Origin: Brachycybe producta
Lineage: Eukaryota > Arthropoda > Diplopoda > Playtdesmida > Andrognathidae
Reading direction: 5' to 3'
NCBI GenBank assembly: GCA_036925085.1
Contig: JAUPFP010000019.1
Location: 3,920,001 to 3,984,000, forward strand
Length of the DNA: 64,000 nucleotides
Shown piece by piece: positions 40,441 to 52,227 of the stretch (the first letter of the stretch is position 1; each line of letters opens with the position of its first letter). The translations under genes and the position numbers were made by a program. The notes below the pieces were generated by a model that saw nothing but the letters and a program-made list of their open reading frames with translations, had not been told where the DNA came from and made no database searches.

Positions 40441-40714
40441 AACTTGACAACACAAGTGATTTGTGTATTTGCTAGAAGTCATAAGGATATATTGTATATA
40501 TTTTGCTGAATTTAAGTTAGCCATAAAGGGATAATAATAAAGTGCATAACTTAAAAAAGGTGATTTTTAGTGCTTACATCTGTTATTGGAATAACAGGCA
40601 AATAATGTACAGTGAATGTGATATAGGAGAACAGACTACAAGAGGACTTCACACAAGGATCTCCAATTAAGGTAATTTAAAAAGTATTTTAAAAAAATTA
40701 TAAAAAGGCCTTAC
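40441..40714. other. unassigned AT-rich sequence
   Basis: No feature is seen between the integrase fragment and the next LTR. Confidence 0.3.
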
Positions 40715-41100
40715 TGTAATGACCGGACTGGTCGGTTACAATGACCCCGACAAATTTCCCCAGACACTTACTGGTCCCAGGCTCCTTCACAGGAACAGAA
40801 TCACACCCATAGAAGCCTTGCACAGTGGGAGGGTAGTGTCGACCTCTTTGGGGCCTCCTCCCTCCGGACCCACAAACCGGTACAAAGACCGCCGACATGA
40901 CGAGAATACCGCAGTGGAACCCCGGTTCTGCCGTGGGTCGCCGCGAAGTACCGGCCAAAAGGGATGGAAAGGAAGCTGCAAATTCACCCCAAATTTCCCT
41001 TCCCCAGTAACTCACCAGTAAGACAAGACACACGGTGTAAATAAAATAAATGAAGATTTATTCAACACTTACAAATGAAGTGATATATTTACAATAATAA
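40715..41100 (-). repeat. gypsy LTR, truncated
   Basis: Plus strand starts TGTAATGACCGGACTGG and carries the R/U5 text up to ATAAATGAAGATTTATTCAA near 41060. The rest of the LTR is missing. An (AAT)n microsatellite follows at 41093-41115. Confidence 0.6.
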
Positions 41101-41109
41101 TAATAATAA

Positions 41110-42650
41110 TAATTTTGTCACTAAGCTGAAATTACAGGTTCACAACTAACAAGAGACAAAATGTCCTATAAAACATCACAAAAAAAATATATAAAAAGAC
41201 TTGTAGTTAACCACATCTGGTAAGGCATTCCACAGTAAAATAACTGTGACACGCCACTTTCTGGGTGTCTAGTTTATCAGGGGTTATCTCTATTAAGCCG
41301 TATTATCTGCATGAAGAGATCGATAATCATATCGATCTCCCTTCCTTCCCTCCCTGTCTCTTTTGAATTGATAGCTGGCCCCATGAGGCCAGGCTGAAGA
41401 CAGCTGAACTGTCACGGCTGATAGGTGAATTGGCCAATCAGGCGATCGCTACATCACGAAAGGGGTGTAGACGATCGCTATCAATCTGAGAGGCAAATTC
41501 AAATATCAGCTGTTCTGTCTCAGCTGATCATCAATCTGGACGCATTGTCATTTTGGTGTTCCGGGAAAGAAACAGTCAGAGCCTTTTGAGGTTCTTCTTT
41601 TATAAAGTGTCTTCATAATATGTATATATCGTAATGTTTATTGTAAATATTTTATTAAAAGTTCGTCCTGCATTCTCTCCGGCTTCGTCTAAACTTTATT
41701 TAGGGACATAAAATCGAGTGAGCGTAGGTTCAGGTTCCCCACGAAGTAGGACCGCCCGGAAACAGAATCTCGGCGTGTTACATAACTATATTTAAAAAAA
41801 AGTGTTTCCTATGATTTAATCTTTGCTGCCTCAAATCTATCCTCAAATTGTGACTGTGTAACTGTCGATGAAAATTTAATGCATGCCAAAAAATCATCAG
41901 AACAATAAATAAACAAACCCATATAAAATATTTATAAGAGATATGTTGCTTGAATTCTACGCACTCAATGAGTGTAGTTGTAATAATGACAAACGGTTGC
42001 AGTAAGATCTATTCTTAGTGAACCTTTTCTGAACCCGTTCAATTAAAATACTCTTGTAAAAACATTAGTCACCAAAGAAGAACAGCATATTCGATACACG
42101 GACGAACAAAAGGAACATAGGCCTTAACCAAAACAGGAATGGGACTATTTGCAAATATACATCTAATAACCCATAATTTCTTGAAAGCTTTATTAGAGAT
42201 ACTCAATAAACGTTTTGCATCTGTGAGCACCCCTAAATCTTTAACCTCAAAAAACCTTTTAATCCTTAGTATTCCCAATAAAATATTCTCCATCCAGGGC
42301 TTTAGTTTCCACACACAAGACAGAACATTTCCCAGCATTCAACTCCATTCCATTAATAGATAACCAATCAAAATATTTTTTTAATGTCGTTTGCAGATTA
42401 ATTGGATTAGAACTAAAACACTTCAAATCATCTGCAAATAAGTAAATTTTAGTACCACCAGTGCCCTTTGGGGCATCATTTAATACAGCAACCAAACAAT
42501 ATGGCACCCAAAATGCTTTCCTGAGGTACTCCACTATCCATTTTACCCATTTGGATACATTACTCCTGATTCTTACTCTTACTTTGCTCTCTATTAATCA
42601 AGAATGCAGATACCCAGTTTAACAATAAATTATCAAAACTCATTTCCTTC
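41110..42650 (-). pseudogene. LINE remnant (RT thumb and C-terminus), split by a solo LTR
   Basis: Minus strand from about 42650: FADDLKCFSSNPINLQTTLK (42450), FFEVKDLGVLTDAKRL, then ANSPIPVLVKAYVPFVRPCI (42120). The C-terminal WNALPDVVNYKSF motif lies past the LTR, near 41210. These are the usual end blocks of CR1/RTE-like RTs. The FADD box is present, but stops and frameshifts break the gene. It is a different family from copies A and B. Confidence 0.65.
41245..41782. repeat. solo LTR of a second family
   Basis: 538 bp from TGTGACACGCC to GGCGTGTTACA with inverted ends, flanked on both sides by TAAC (41241-41244, 41783-41786). It lies inside the LINE remnant. Internal text is unlike the main gypsy LTR. 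Confidence 0.75.
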
Positions 42651-42930
42651 GATCAGCTAATGCTGGATATTTTCCACAACATATATAGCTGGATCTATGA
42701 GAACAAAATGCACTACTTTTTTGGACTGACTCAATCTCCTCTTAATTTGGGGCTTTTTTGTGCTCATTTAACTTTCCCCCTTGGCATACTTTACTAAATA
42801 AAATAACACATCTACAAACCAAGCAGACCACCATGAGGAATGTGTCTACTTCAATTCAAAATCAAAATGCTCCTCAGAGCATCTATATTTATTATGATTT
42901 ATGACTAAAATTTCTACCGTGCTCAATAAT

Positions 42931-43325
42931 TGTGGCAACCTGGTCAATGGGTGAGAGATCAGAAGTGACTACTGTCCCCTCCAGGTGGAGTTCCCTGTGG
43001 GCATTAAATGGTCTGGTCAGCCATTTAATAGGGACAGTGTGTTGGAGGCAAGAGACTGGTAAACTTCAATGGTTGAGGCGAAGGAGGCCTCCAATCTTAC
43101 TCTTTCTTTTGCCTGCTTGGCCATTAGGCTTTTGTTCTGTTTATGTTGTTCTTTACTGGTCTGAGTTGACCAGCCAAGCTGTGTAAATAATATTACCACT
43201 GCCTTATCTGTAAGTGAATAAGTATATATTTTATTTAATCTTTACCTTGTCGTGTCTGGTCATTTTTGAGGAGTTACCACGGGGTGGGTGCGATTTCCGG
43301 AGGGGAATTCACTGTCCTGTTTAAG
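42931..43325 (+). repeat. gypsy LTR fragment
   Basis: Starts TGTGGCAACCTGGTCA. It shares CCCTCCAGGTGGAGTTCCCT, TTGGCCATTAGGCTTTTG and the GGAGTTACCACGGGGTGGG block with the LTR at 50084. It stops after AATTCACTGTCCTG without the usual U5 end. Confidence 0.65.
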
Positions 43326-44100
43326 CATTAGAATATATTTTCCTCCACCCTTTTATGACCACAGACCAAGAAACAAACCAATTAAAAATTAACGACTTTC
43401 TGAAAAGGGCGGAGCAATGTGCTGGGCACATTTGCCTGTGATAAATTCTAGTTTAATTTTGCTATTATCCCATCCCTCTTTTTCTTCACGTTTCTGTCTC
43501 TCCCTTACCCTTTCCAACCTTCCCCTCTCCCATTTAATACCATGGGGTTCTTGGACGGAGAAAGTGCAACATAATGTTGACCTTGAGAAAAAAAAGCAGG
43601 TCATTTAAATCTATATAAATTCCGATGTGCTTACACATTTTTGTCCTTGTTTGCACAGCATTACACACAATTTCTTGTAAAACACTTGCATTAAAGGTAC
43701 ATTTGCCATAAAAACACTTCCCCTAAAGGTGCATTTGGCATAAAACCATGGTTAACATAGGTGAAAAGTTTTGGGAATGCATAGTGGACAAACAGAGACA
43801 GGCAACCAACATAAAAAAATAAGTCTATATATATATTTGACTTATTTTTTTATGTTGGTACAATGAATTAATTAAAAATTAAATTAAAAATGAATTGATT
43901 AAAAATAGAAATGAATTTATTAGAAATAAAAATGAATTAATCTCCCCTCTACACTTTCCAACCTAATATCATGGGGTTCTTGCATGGGAACGGTGCGACA
44001 TATAGTTCACCTTTTATTTTATTTTTAATTCATTAATTTTATTTTTAATAATATTAATAATATTTTTAATATGCTAATATTATATTAATATTAATATATC
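43326..44100. repeat. low-complexity and short repeats
   Basis: Two diverged copies of ATACCATGGGGTTCTTG (43538, 43969), a TTGCC/TAAAGG short repeat near 43680-43750 that recurs at 58010-58130, and AT-rich runs (ATTAAAAATTAAATTAAAAA). No gene is seen. Confidence 0.5.
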
Positions 44101-44600
44101 AATAACTAATTGATAATTTTCTAAAATGGAATGGAATTTCTATTTCTAACAAAGAAAGGGACAGTTCGTAAGTTTTTATAAAGCCTAATTTAGCAATCTT
44201 CAAATAAGATGTTTTTGTGGCCTAGTGGGTAAGTGACTGGATCTGTACGTTGGTGGGTACGGAGGACACAAGATCGAATCCCCGCTGGGTCTGGTAAGTA
44301 CTAATTAGTGTTTAAAGTGTTGAAAAGTGTGTTTACTGGCTTGGTACGTATGAGGGCAGCTTGGACAATTAAGAGTCTCATTTTTCATTTTTTAGTTTTT
44401 AATTAATACTCTTAAAAATAATGACTAATGACATTGGAAACAGCTTTTAACCAATGTTATGCCAACGTTGCGCCAACAGGCAGAAATGACACTTATCCAA
44501 CTGCATGTCAACGTTGGCTGCCGTGGACAACCCCAATGTTGGACCAACTTTCTCTAACAACGTTGGACCTACAAATGAGCAACATCGGCCAAACTAATTT
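44100..44600 (+). repeat. tRNA-derived SINE-like unit, copy 2, with CAACGTTGG tail
   Basis: A-box-like TGGCCTAGTGG (44218-44228) and B-box-like GATCGAATCC (44272-44281). The body is nearly identical to copy 1 from GTAAGTGACTGGATC to TAATTAATACTCTTAAAAA. The tail from 44448 holds CAACGTTGG/CCAATGTTGG words. Confidence 0.75.
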
Positions 44601-45044
44601 GTGCTACTTGGGGGTGATCATGTGTAAACGATAACATGACTAATAGAATTTGGGTCAATTGGTACAGACCGTACCAAGTAGCCCAGAAGCTAAACAAGAT
44701 GCAAAGCTAAACAAAATAAACAGCACTAAAAGAAAAATAAACGTCTCAAAAGATAGTTATTTAAAAATACTTTTATCACTTTATTTTCGAGTTAATTTTG
44801 CGGATACAGCAAGTATGAATACCACACTTTTTATCATAATGGTTGAATTTAATAACCCCAGCTCCTCACAAAAATAAAGTTTAAATTTAGCAAAGACTAT
44901 CAAAAATAAACTGTCAATAAATGTATTAGTTTCGAAAATGTAATTCGAATAGAATATTGTGACTGTTGTTCACAAAAATTTCAACTATTTCGGAACAGTT
45001 AAATAAAAAACATTCGTTCAGAAATAGGATAGTAATAGTAAAAA

Positions 45045-45334
45045 TTATAGTAGGATAATTTTTTGCTCCTTTTCTATCCTTCGTTTTGTTATAACTGATA
45101 TATCTGCCATAGCATCAGCCACATGTGGAAAACCAACGTCCTTACTATAGGAAGTTGAGGTCTGGTAAAAGGTCTCCTTTGATGACATTTGATGACCATA
45201 AACTATGACGTCTTTCAGCCGGAGGGTAATTTCATGCAAATGACTGCTTTCGGCAAACTCATCATGCAGCAGTTCAACGCCACCATTAAATAACTGCCGT
45301 GAGAAAATGCTATCTTTAAAAGAAGATACATTTC
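45045..45334 (-). CDS. hps4: HPS4-like gene, last recognised exon
   Basis: Starts after tttgttatag, with two bases completing a Gly codon from the previous exon (phase 1). 96 codons with stop at 45045. The reading includes GVELLHDEFAESSHLHEITL, then RLKDVIVYG and TFYQTSTSYSKDVGF. It resembles the C-terminal part of human HPS4 ([20 protein letters not shown], then STSSTYNFTHYDRI), including the spacing. Mammalian HPS4 runs about 90 residues further. Here a stop follows after about 25, so either the tail is shorter, a further exon was missed, or the last part is intronic read-through. Confidence 0.5.
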
Positions 45335-46771
45335 CTATAACAAAAGAAAAATAGTTTTATTTTTCATATGATACTCATATACACATTAAATTCCGTTGTG
45401 GCATATATAAAATCCCCAATGTACCCAATGATTAACATTTTACAGTTTACTTTTTTGTAACATAGAGCATTTATGTGCCAATTACAATTATTTGTTTAAG
45501 AATTTTAAAAAGCACCTCCCTTTTAAAAGTTATTAATGGTTAAAGGCTAAACATGCAAAGTGAATCCATAGGCCATAGCATATCATGTTAGACTACATCA
45601 AGCTCTTTAAGATGCCCCTTACTTATTTCATTATCTTCACCAGTTACATTATTACATAGATTATGTTTATACGTATCTCATTTTTACCCATTACTAAATG
45701 TAATTGTGTATATATTTTGTGACGGACCTTTTTCCGTTAGTAGAATCTGCTCTTTTTGGTTAATACGAGCGAGTTTGCACTCGTATTGGTAGTGGTTGGC
45801 TAGGTCACTAATTCTACTGGCCCGGGAGGACTTGACCAATATAACGTCTATTTTATGTCCTCACTAGTCTCTGGCAAAAGACTTCACAGTCTTGAGGATC
45901 TTTAATCTCTGTATCTCTCGGACTTTCGTCCGTAAATCTGCCCTAAGAATCGTGTAAAAATATACTCACTTGTACGTTGCAGGTTTGCACCTGTTGGGAC
46001 CTTTTTGATGTATCCAAAGTAGGTGAAGACCTGCAAATGATGAATTCACAATCGCGGAATTTTAAGTCTTGAAGAATAAACACCACTGGTTGAGTTAAAT
46101 ATAAAAGCGTAGATTTATTTCGGTACAATCATCAAACTGGTTATATACACAACACATAAAAATATAACTTGGAAAATATTAAAAAGAAAAGAACCTAGCC
46201 AAAATCGGGCATAGGTTCGGTATATTAAAAAGAAGCTCTTGAGCACATAAAAATGACTTTATATACCCTGAGAATCCCAAAGTCGGATTCTCAGGGCCAC
46301 ACTTGACAATTGGTTAAAACAATATTTTGGACCAAATGGACCAATCAAGAGATTGATCCATTTGTCCAAAATCATGACATATCACACATAGGTGACAACA
46401 GGAGAAACGAAAACAAAATCAAATTAAAAACGAATAAATTTATTCGTGTGGAAGAAAAAAAATTAGGGGGAATGAAAAGGTCAGATTGTTATCTTAAACA
46501 TATGATATCTGGGTCACTTGGTACCAAAAGTACCGAGTGGCCCAGAAGCTAAATAAAGTACAGGGTGACATAAAAAACCCCCAAAAAACGAAAAACGCTA
46601 CACAGCGAGAATAGCGGCGGGCCCCAAACGTCTCAATTTCATTAAAATAAAAGATAGTCATGTTGATATGTCATTCTCGGTTAATTATTGGGTACAAATA
46701 TAGTCACTGTCTTTGTATTGTACAAATACAGTACAAAGGCAGTCTGCATAAGAAAAATTCAGGAAAAATAC
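45335..46771 (-). other. hps4: HPS4-like intron with an LTR
   Basis: It holds the minus-oriented LTR at 45718-46600. The rest is AT-rich without other recognised features. Confidence 0.4.
45718..46600 (-). repeat. LTR of a third family, copy 1
   Basis: The plus strand begins TGTGACGGACC. Native reading has a TATA box (GGGTATATAAAGTC, near 46265) just after a hairpin GAGAATCC..GGATTCTC (46292-46270). It shares this arrangement with 56038-56815 (GAGGATTCT, then GGGTATATAAGTCC). The outer start is uncertain. A GGGTCACTTGGTAC palindromic word near 46510 marks the native 5' part. Confidence 0.55.
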
Positions 46772-46835
46772 CTTTTGATGTGTGCCATTTCTGGTCATAT
46801 TGGAGGAAGATATATTTAGATTTTTCTTTTGAAAC
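46772..46835 (-). CDS. hps4: HPS4-like gene, small exon
   Basis: 64 bases between ttcattttag and GTATTT. It reads VSKEKSKYIFLQYDQKWHTS and ends in phase 1, which fits the phase of the next exon at 45334 exactly, while its phase-0 start fits the end of the 714-bp exon. It looks like a beta-strand/loop of a longin-type domain. The identification rests on position, splice sites and phase more than on similarity. Confidence 0.45.
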
Positions 46836-47128
46836 CTAAAATGAAATAATGTTATTAACTTTAAAGTCTAGTCTAGTATAATTGCAGCTCACAACTTCAA
46901 TAAATTTATAACTAAATGGCGATCATCGTGATCAGATGACCACGAATATGTAATGTCCACAAATAGGCCAATTTTTCTCATTACCTAATAACTTGTACAC
47001 ACACGAGTTAATTGAATTTAAATTAAATGTGTTTAGGTGACATGAACCAAATAAAAATTGACTTTACTAATAATATTGAGATGATAAGACCAGGAGCGAT
47101 CCTGGCTCACTTAATTTTTTCTGGATCA

Positions 47129-48230
47129 TGTGACGACCCAGTATTGCTCCTTTTGGGAGCAAGACTAAAGGTTTGTTTGTGTCCTGTATCCAGGGGAGGT
47201 TTGGACAGTTTAGAATAGTTTAGGGTAGAATAGATAAAACAGGATGTGCGTCATAGGGGAGGTAGAACAGTACTCTCCATCATGACACACAATCTCCCCT
47301 TTCTGTCATAGGGCAGAAAAAGCAAGACACAAACGCAAACGAAACAAATCACATGCAAAACGTAACAAAAGTCCAATTAATATAATACTTACATAACATA
47401 CTGTATATAACATATGTACGTACAATATGTAATATAAATTTTAAGATTTAAATGTATTAATCTTATAATTATTTCACTTGTAATTGTAAAGAAATTGGTA
47501 GTTTTCTCCAACTAAAATAGGCATTCGACTACTATCCCTCATTAAAATAGCCATGTTCAAAGCAGCCGCTTCAGTTGCCATGTTTATTTTAAAGCTGTCC
47601 AAAAAACAACTGCCCAAAACTACACCTCCTCTTCAGCAAGTGTAGATATTTCTACACTAAACAGTCCTCTGATTATTAACAGAAAAGACACAAACACCAA
47701 ACAGGATGCATAATGAACTCTACCCTTGACACACAAACACTGAACTTCTCCCCTTTCTGTCCTAGGGGAGAAAAAACAGGACACACAAACATTTAATCTC
47801 CTGTTCTCGTCTGCTACGCTGGCTAGAGTAGGCTGCCTGGCAGATGACAGAAAGGCCAGCAAGGGTCACTGCTAACCCCCAGGTGGAGCAGCCTGGGGGT
47901 ATATAATGGCAATGGCCATTATATACTGAGCAGTGTGTTTGACCCTGAGGAGAATGAGGATGTGTTTTGGTGTGTTGTGGGTGGCCAAGATGGCCACCAT
48001 CATCAAGTGCTTTTGTTCTTCTGTTTGTTTGGTTGTTTCTATGCAGGGCAGGATGCCCTGCAGATTATTGTGCACTTATTGAGTGAGTCACTTTCTTGTT
48101 TTCTACTTGAATAAATTATATTCTTTATTTTCAATTACATCACACTGTGTCCATGTTGTTTATTCGGGAAAGTATCTGCAGGGAGGGTGGGGGTTTCTGG
48201 TGGGAATACGCCGGCACCACATGGAAGCAG
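47129..48230 (+). repeat. gypsy LTR with an insertion
   Basis: Starts TGTGACGACCCAG and continues like 2595-3426 until 47170. It resumes near 47795 (GTCTGCTACGCTGGC, CCCCCAGGTGGAGCAGCCTG, AATAAATTATATTC) and ends near 48230. The ~620-bp insert is bounded by GTTTGTTTGTGTCCTGT and its inverse ACAGGACACACAAAC, so it may be a small TIR element; I found no target duplication. Confidence 0.6.
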
Positions 48231-48239
48231 ATTTCATCA

Positions 48240-49450
48240 GATCATGCAAGGCTTTGTTCTCAAGCCCTTGCTGTTCTTTAGTTTGATTCCCCTTTCAGTC
48301 CAGTCTTTTCCGCAACTTTTTATGGCTTCCACTTGCATTCGTTTCTCTTGAACTGGAAGTTTGTCGGAAAACAAAGCAAGGGGTGTCAGTTCAGGTCCGA
48401 GGTACCACAAATGGGAATCAAGTTTCTTCAATGCAGCCTTAGACACACTTTGATTCACAGTTGCCTATTGCTTGATTTTTCAGAATAGTTCCAAGTCATT
48501 TATTGGAGCATCACTCCTCTTCGGACATGAAATCCACGCTTTCCCATAAATAAGGCTTACGAACATGCAAAATTCCGTTAGATTCTTCTTTCTTAGCTTT
48601 GTTTGCCATCCACCTGGCCATGTGATATGCACCGGGTGACTTGAAATGATATTCTTTCTCTTTGGGTAAAATCCTCAGAACTAGAAGGCATAACTCCACC
48701 ATCCCTTTGTAATCCTCTCGGGGCATGTACAATTGGTCTGCTGATAGGCTATCTTGCAGGAAAATGATAACCTCTTTCAACTCTTGCAAATGTGTCATGT
48801 TCACATTAGTCAGTCATGGGTTAGTAATCAGTCTGAAATTCTTATGGTTGATGCCAGGCCAGATCTGCTGGAATCGCTGGAAAAGTGGAATGTCTGGACC
48901 TTTAGAAGGTCCAAATAATTCTGAAAAGACACAATTATCTCACAATTATCTCATGAGTGTGGTGATGACAGGCTAAGTAGAGCAAGTTCCTGCCAATCTG
49001 TTTCTCCAAAAAAAAAACATGCACCTTTCGCAGCCACAGTATTTGATGCAGTTGTATCAAAACTCATGCCAACAAGATCATCCACAACTTCCCAAAGTGC
49101 AAGAAGTTGGAATGTAGCCATTGCTTGGGCTTTGCCTGTTCCAGAAGTAATTTTGGAAATACCAAGTACTTTATCAACTTAATGACCCGTGATAACTACC
49201 GGAAGCCTGTCAACATTTTCTTTTGGATCTTCATTAGTTTGCTGTCCCAGTGAACTACCAAAGGTGGCTTTTCTGCTGATCGGAAATTTTCTCTCACAGC
49301 ATTTTCAATGCATGAGCGATGTGCTGATCGCTGTCGGCACACTGATGAACGTGACAGTGGACCATCATCCATAGTCTGACCATCTGCTTTTGCAATTGCT
49401 GCTGCCAAGATTGTAAATTTAGTATCTGAAAAATTGATACGGTCTAAGGC
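48240..49450 (-). pseudogene. broken copy of an unclassified transposon-borne protein
   Basis: Minus-strand fragments in shifting frames: ENFRSAEKPPLVVHWDSKLM (49290), SGTGKAQAMATFQLLALW and VGMSFDTTASNT (49060-49030), then the end KAALKKLDSHLWYLGPELTP (48420). These match the order of a repetitive protein family I know from many invertebrate genomes (VHWDxKL, FDTTASNTG, LxNHLWYLSEEL) that has no settled name or fold. Many stops mean it is dead. Confidence 0.55.
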
Positions 49451-49619
49451 TGACGATACATCAGGGGGAATGGAACATGTTATGAAGAATGCGTGATTTA
49501 CGTGGAGAACTAGCTAAACATGATTCTCCCGAATCCGTTGCAGCTTTGCTCAGTTGTTTTCTGTAGTATGTCGGAATTTCAATTTCATAAGCATCTACTT
49601 CAGGATCTTCTTCATCATT

Positions 49620-50045
49620 TGTTTGCCTTTGGCCATTAGGCCTTTGCTTGTATATTTATGGGGGCTTGGCTGGTGGAGAATTACCAGCCAAGTTGTGTAA
49701 ATATCCACTGTCGTCTTTTATCACCGTAAGTGTGAATGAATACACTTTATTTTTACATTTACTTGTGTTTGTGTCGGTTTATTCAGGGAGTACCATGGAG
49801 AGTGGGTTGTCCGGTTAGGGTACAACACCACCGTCTTTTACCGTCCTCTTTCGGCCGGTACTCAAGTCGGCTCGCGGTAGAACCGGTGTTCTACCGCGAT
49901 ATTCTCGGCGTGGTGGCGTGGTTCTCGTTGTGTCGTCAAGGGTGGCTCCAGAGAACCGACACACATCCTGAGGTTCACCATGGGTGAGCCGGTAACGGTA
50001 AGTTTTTGGCATTTGAATTTACCGGGTATTGTGACGGTCCGGTAG
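49620..50045 (+). repeat. gypsy LTR, 3' half
   Basis: From TTTGCCTTTGGCCATTAGG, through TTACACTTGTG-type R text, to GTATTGTGACGGTCCGG. It contains the hairpin CGCGGTAGAACCGGTGTTCTACCGCG at 49872-49897. It is followed after ~40 bp by a full LTR. Confidence 0.7.
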
Positions 50046-50083
50046 AAACGATACAGTTTATGTTCAATTTCTAAACACCAAAT

Positions 50084-50805
50084 TGTGACAACCTGGTCTG
50101 CTCAAATCAAATTTTTTGATTGACCAGATGAACTCCCTATGGTGGTCTGCCTGACAGCTACAGTAGGCTGTTGGGATGGATGCCAATTTGGTGCTAGCAG
50201 ACCAGACCCATTGAGTTCAATGGGTGAGAGGTCAGAAGTGACCAATGTCCCATCCAGGTGGAGTTGCCTGGAGTGGAGTGTTGTGTGTAGTAGACAGAAG
50301 ACCAGACCTGACTGGTGCTGGAGGCCAAGGAGGCCTCCATTGTCATCTTTCTTTTGTTTGCTTTTCGCCTGTTGGCCTTTGTAATTTATGGGGGCTTGGC
50401 TGGTCGGATTTGACCAGCCAAGTTGTGTAAATACCTACATTGCCTTGGAAGTGTGAATAAATACGCTTTATTTCTTTTTATTTATACTTGTGTTTGTGTC
50501 GGTCATTTGGGGAGTACCATGGGGAGGAGAGAATTCAGTGGAATTCACCGTCCTATACTGGCTTGTTTCGGTCGGTACTTGCGTCGGCTCGCGGTAGACC
50601 CTAGAGTTCTACCACGATATTCTCGTCGTGGCGACGTGTCACCGTTGTGTCCGTTGGGAGGAGACTCCGTGGGAGCCGGCGTTACCCAGGGTTAACCGCG
50701 AAAGGTGGCTACGGGTGTGGTCCCGTCCCCATAACCGGAGTCTGGAAGCGGGTAAGTTTGTTTTAATTTGCCCGGGTGTTGTGACGATCCAGTCGGGACG
50801 TTACA
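50084..50805 (+). repeat. gypsy LTR
   Basis: 722 bp, TGTGACAACCTGGTC to GTCGGGACGTTACA. The U5 hairpin is present but imperfect (GTCGGCTCGCGGTAGACC..GTTCTACCACG, near 50583). It is related to the 17778-19004 LTR start (TGTGGCAACCTGGTCTGC). No primer site follows, so it is probably a solo LTR. Target duplications were not found. Confidence 0.75.
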
Positions 50806-51443
50806 TTTTGTGGGATTGACATTTGTGTATTCATTTTGTTTGTTTTTATATGTACATGTATATGTGCTTGACAATGCTTAATGCTGTATATGGACTTTTA
50901 TGTCCCACTGCCATAGGCCTATTTGGCTGCTAGCAGAGAACTAATTGTAATTGTAATTGTATAATTAACCTAAACACATTAAATTTGAATTCATTTAACT
51001 CATGTGTACAAGGTTTAAGTTTCTTTTGTGTTTGTATTTGTTTATGAAACTCATGCTTATTTAAAATTCCTAAAACTGCACTTAAATTTCCTTAAGGCTT
51101 AATAAATACACGCAATGGATGCAGCATAGGGTCTATTACAGTATAAGTGTCCATTACACTATTGCACATTGTCTGTACATTTTGAGCTTTAGGAATGGAA
51201 AATATGTTTGGAACGTTTCACTAAAAAGTAGGACTGTTAGGTTGATCATGTTATGCCCAGTGTGCATTTGTGTCACCATCATGTTTACAAGAAACTTGCA
51301 CCTTTAATGGAGTTATCTCGAAACAATGTTTTACATCTCTTTCCAGTGCTCTTAAAGAAGTCAGACCGAGCTTCCACTACAGAAAAAAATTACACAATTA
51401 TTAAAAAATCGTTAAGTCTTGCATCAATGATTACAAAACTCAC
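50806..51443 (-). other. hps4: HPS4-like intron, AT-rich, no repeat recognised
   Basis: Between the LTR and the donor at 51443. Nothing specific is seen. Confidence 0.4.
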
Positions 51444-52157
51444 CAATGAATGAATAAGATAAGCATTTTTCTCTGCAGTCGTATCAAGAATGAAGATAAG
51501 CTTGTAATCGTTATAACTCTGAATATAAAGTACACATCTATGAGTGTGGTTATCATTTTTGAAATGATTTCTATCTGATGGAGACGAAGAATAATCTATT
51601 TCAGGATCACTGTCGCATGAATAAGGAGGTATTTCGATCTTAACGAAACTTGTTTTCTCTGTAATACCGACTTCTTTGCTATCATTCACATTGTTGTTTG
51701 CTGAAACTGTATTCGTAGAAATGAAGTTACTTTTGACGGGGAAGATAACTTCCACAGCTTGATTTAAATGTACTGCAGAATCAGCACAACTCTCGTAAGA
51801 GGATGGAATGTCACTTACACCATCACTTGGTGGATTGTTAGGATCAGTAACTTCTAGTTTTACATCGTGGTTTTCACACATTTCATAGCAGTCTAAACTG
51901 TTGTCATACGTAAACAGAAGTTGCTCTGCGTTAATTATTTCTTGGTTTTGGCCATTTGGATCAGACAATAAGTAAGATTTATTTGAAACAATTCCAGGAG
52001 TCCTAAAGTTCAAAAAGGTTTGCTGCAAAAAATGAAATTTGTTAAAAATCCGACTAAGAGCTGTAACTTCCGCACATGATAAGTAGACATATGTTAGATG
52101 GACACCGCCAGGAATCTCAAATTCAACAGGCACAATTTCTCCTGGTGGCGGTAAAGA
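51444..52157 (-). CDS. hps4: HPS4-like gene, large central exon
   Basis: 714 bases (238 codons), phase 0 at both ends, between ttattattttcag and GTGAGT. It starts SLPPPGEIVPVEFEIPGGVH, then LTYVYLSCAEVTALSRIFN, which fits human HPS4 ([20 protein letters not shown]) after its first longin domain. A long acidic, low-complexity middle (DPNNPPSDGVSDIPSSYESC) follows, as in HPS4, where it links the longin domains. The end (THRCVLYIQSYNDYKLIFIL) fits the C-terminal domain start (LVRMNLYTHCVKGLVLSLL). HPS4 pairs with HPS1 as BLOC-3, the exchange factor for Rab32/38 in lysosome-related organelle formation. Confidence 0.6.
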
Positions 52158-52227
52158 CTGAAAATAATAAAAAAAGTGATATTAGCGGCACAAATTCTCT
52201 TCACATTATAACAGTGTAGAGCCCCTG

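Noticed and set aside
45045..45130. A donor site near the end of the last HPS4-like exon
   Set aside because: The GT words there (GTTATA) are poor donors; I kept the stop at 45045 but note the uncertainty.
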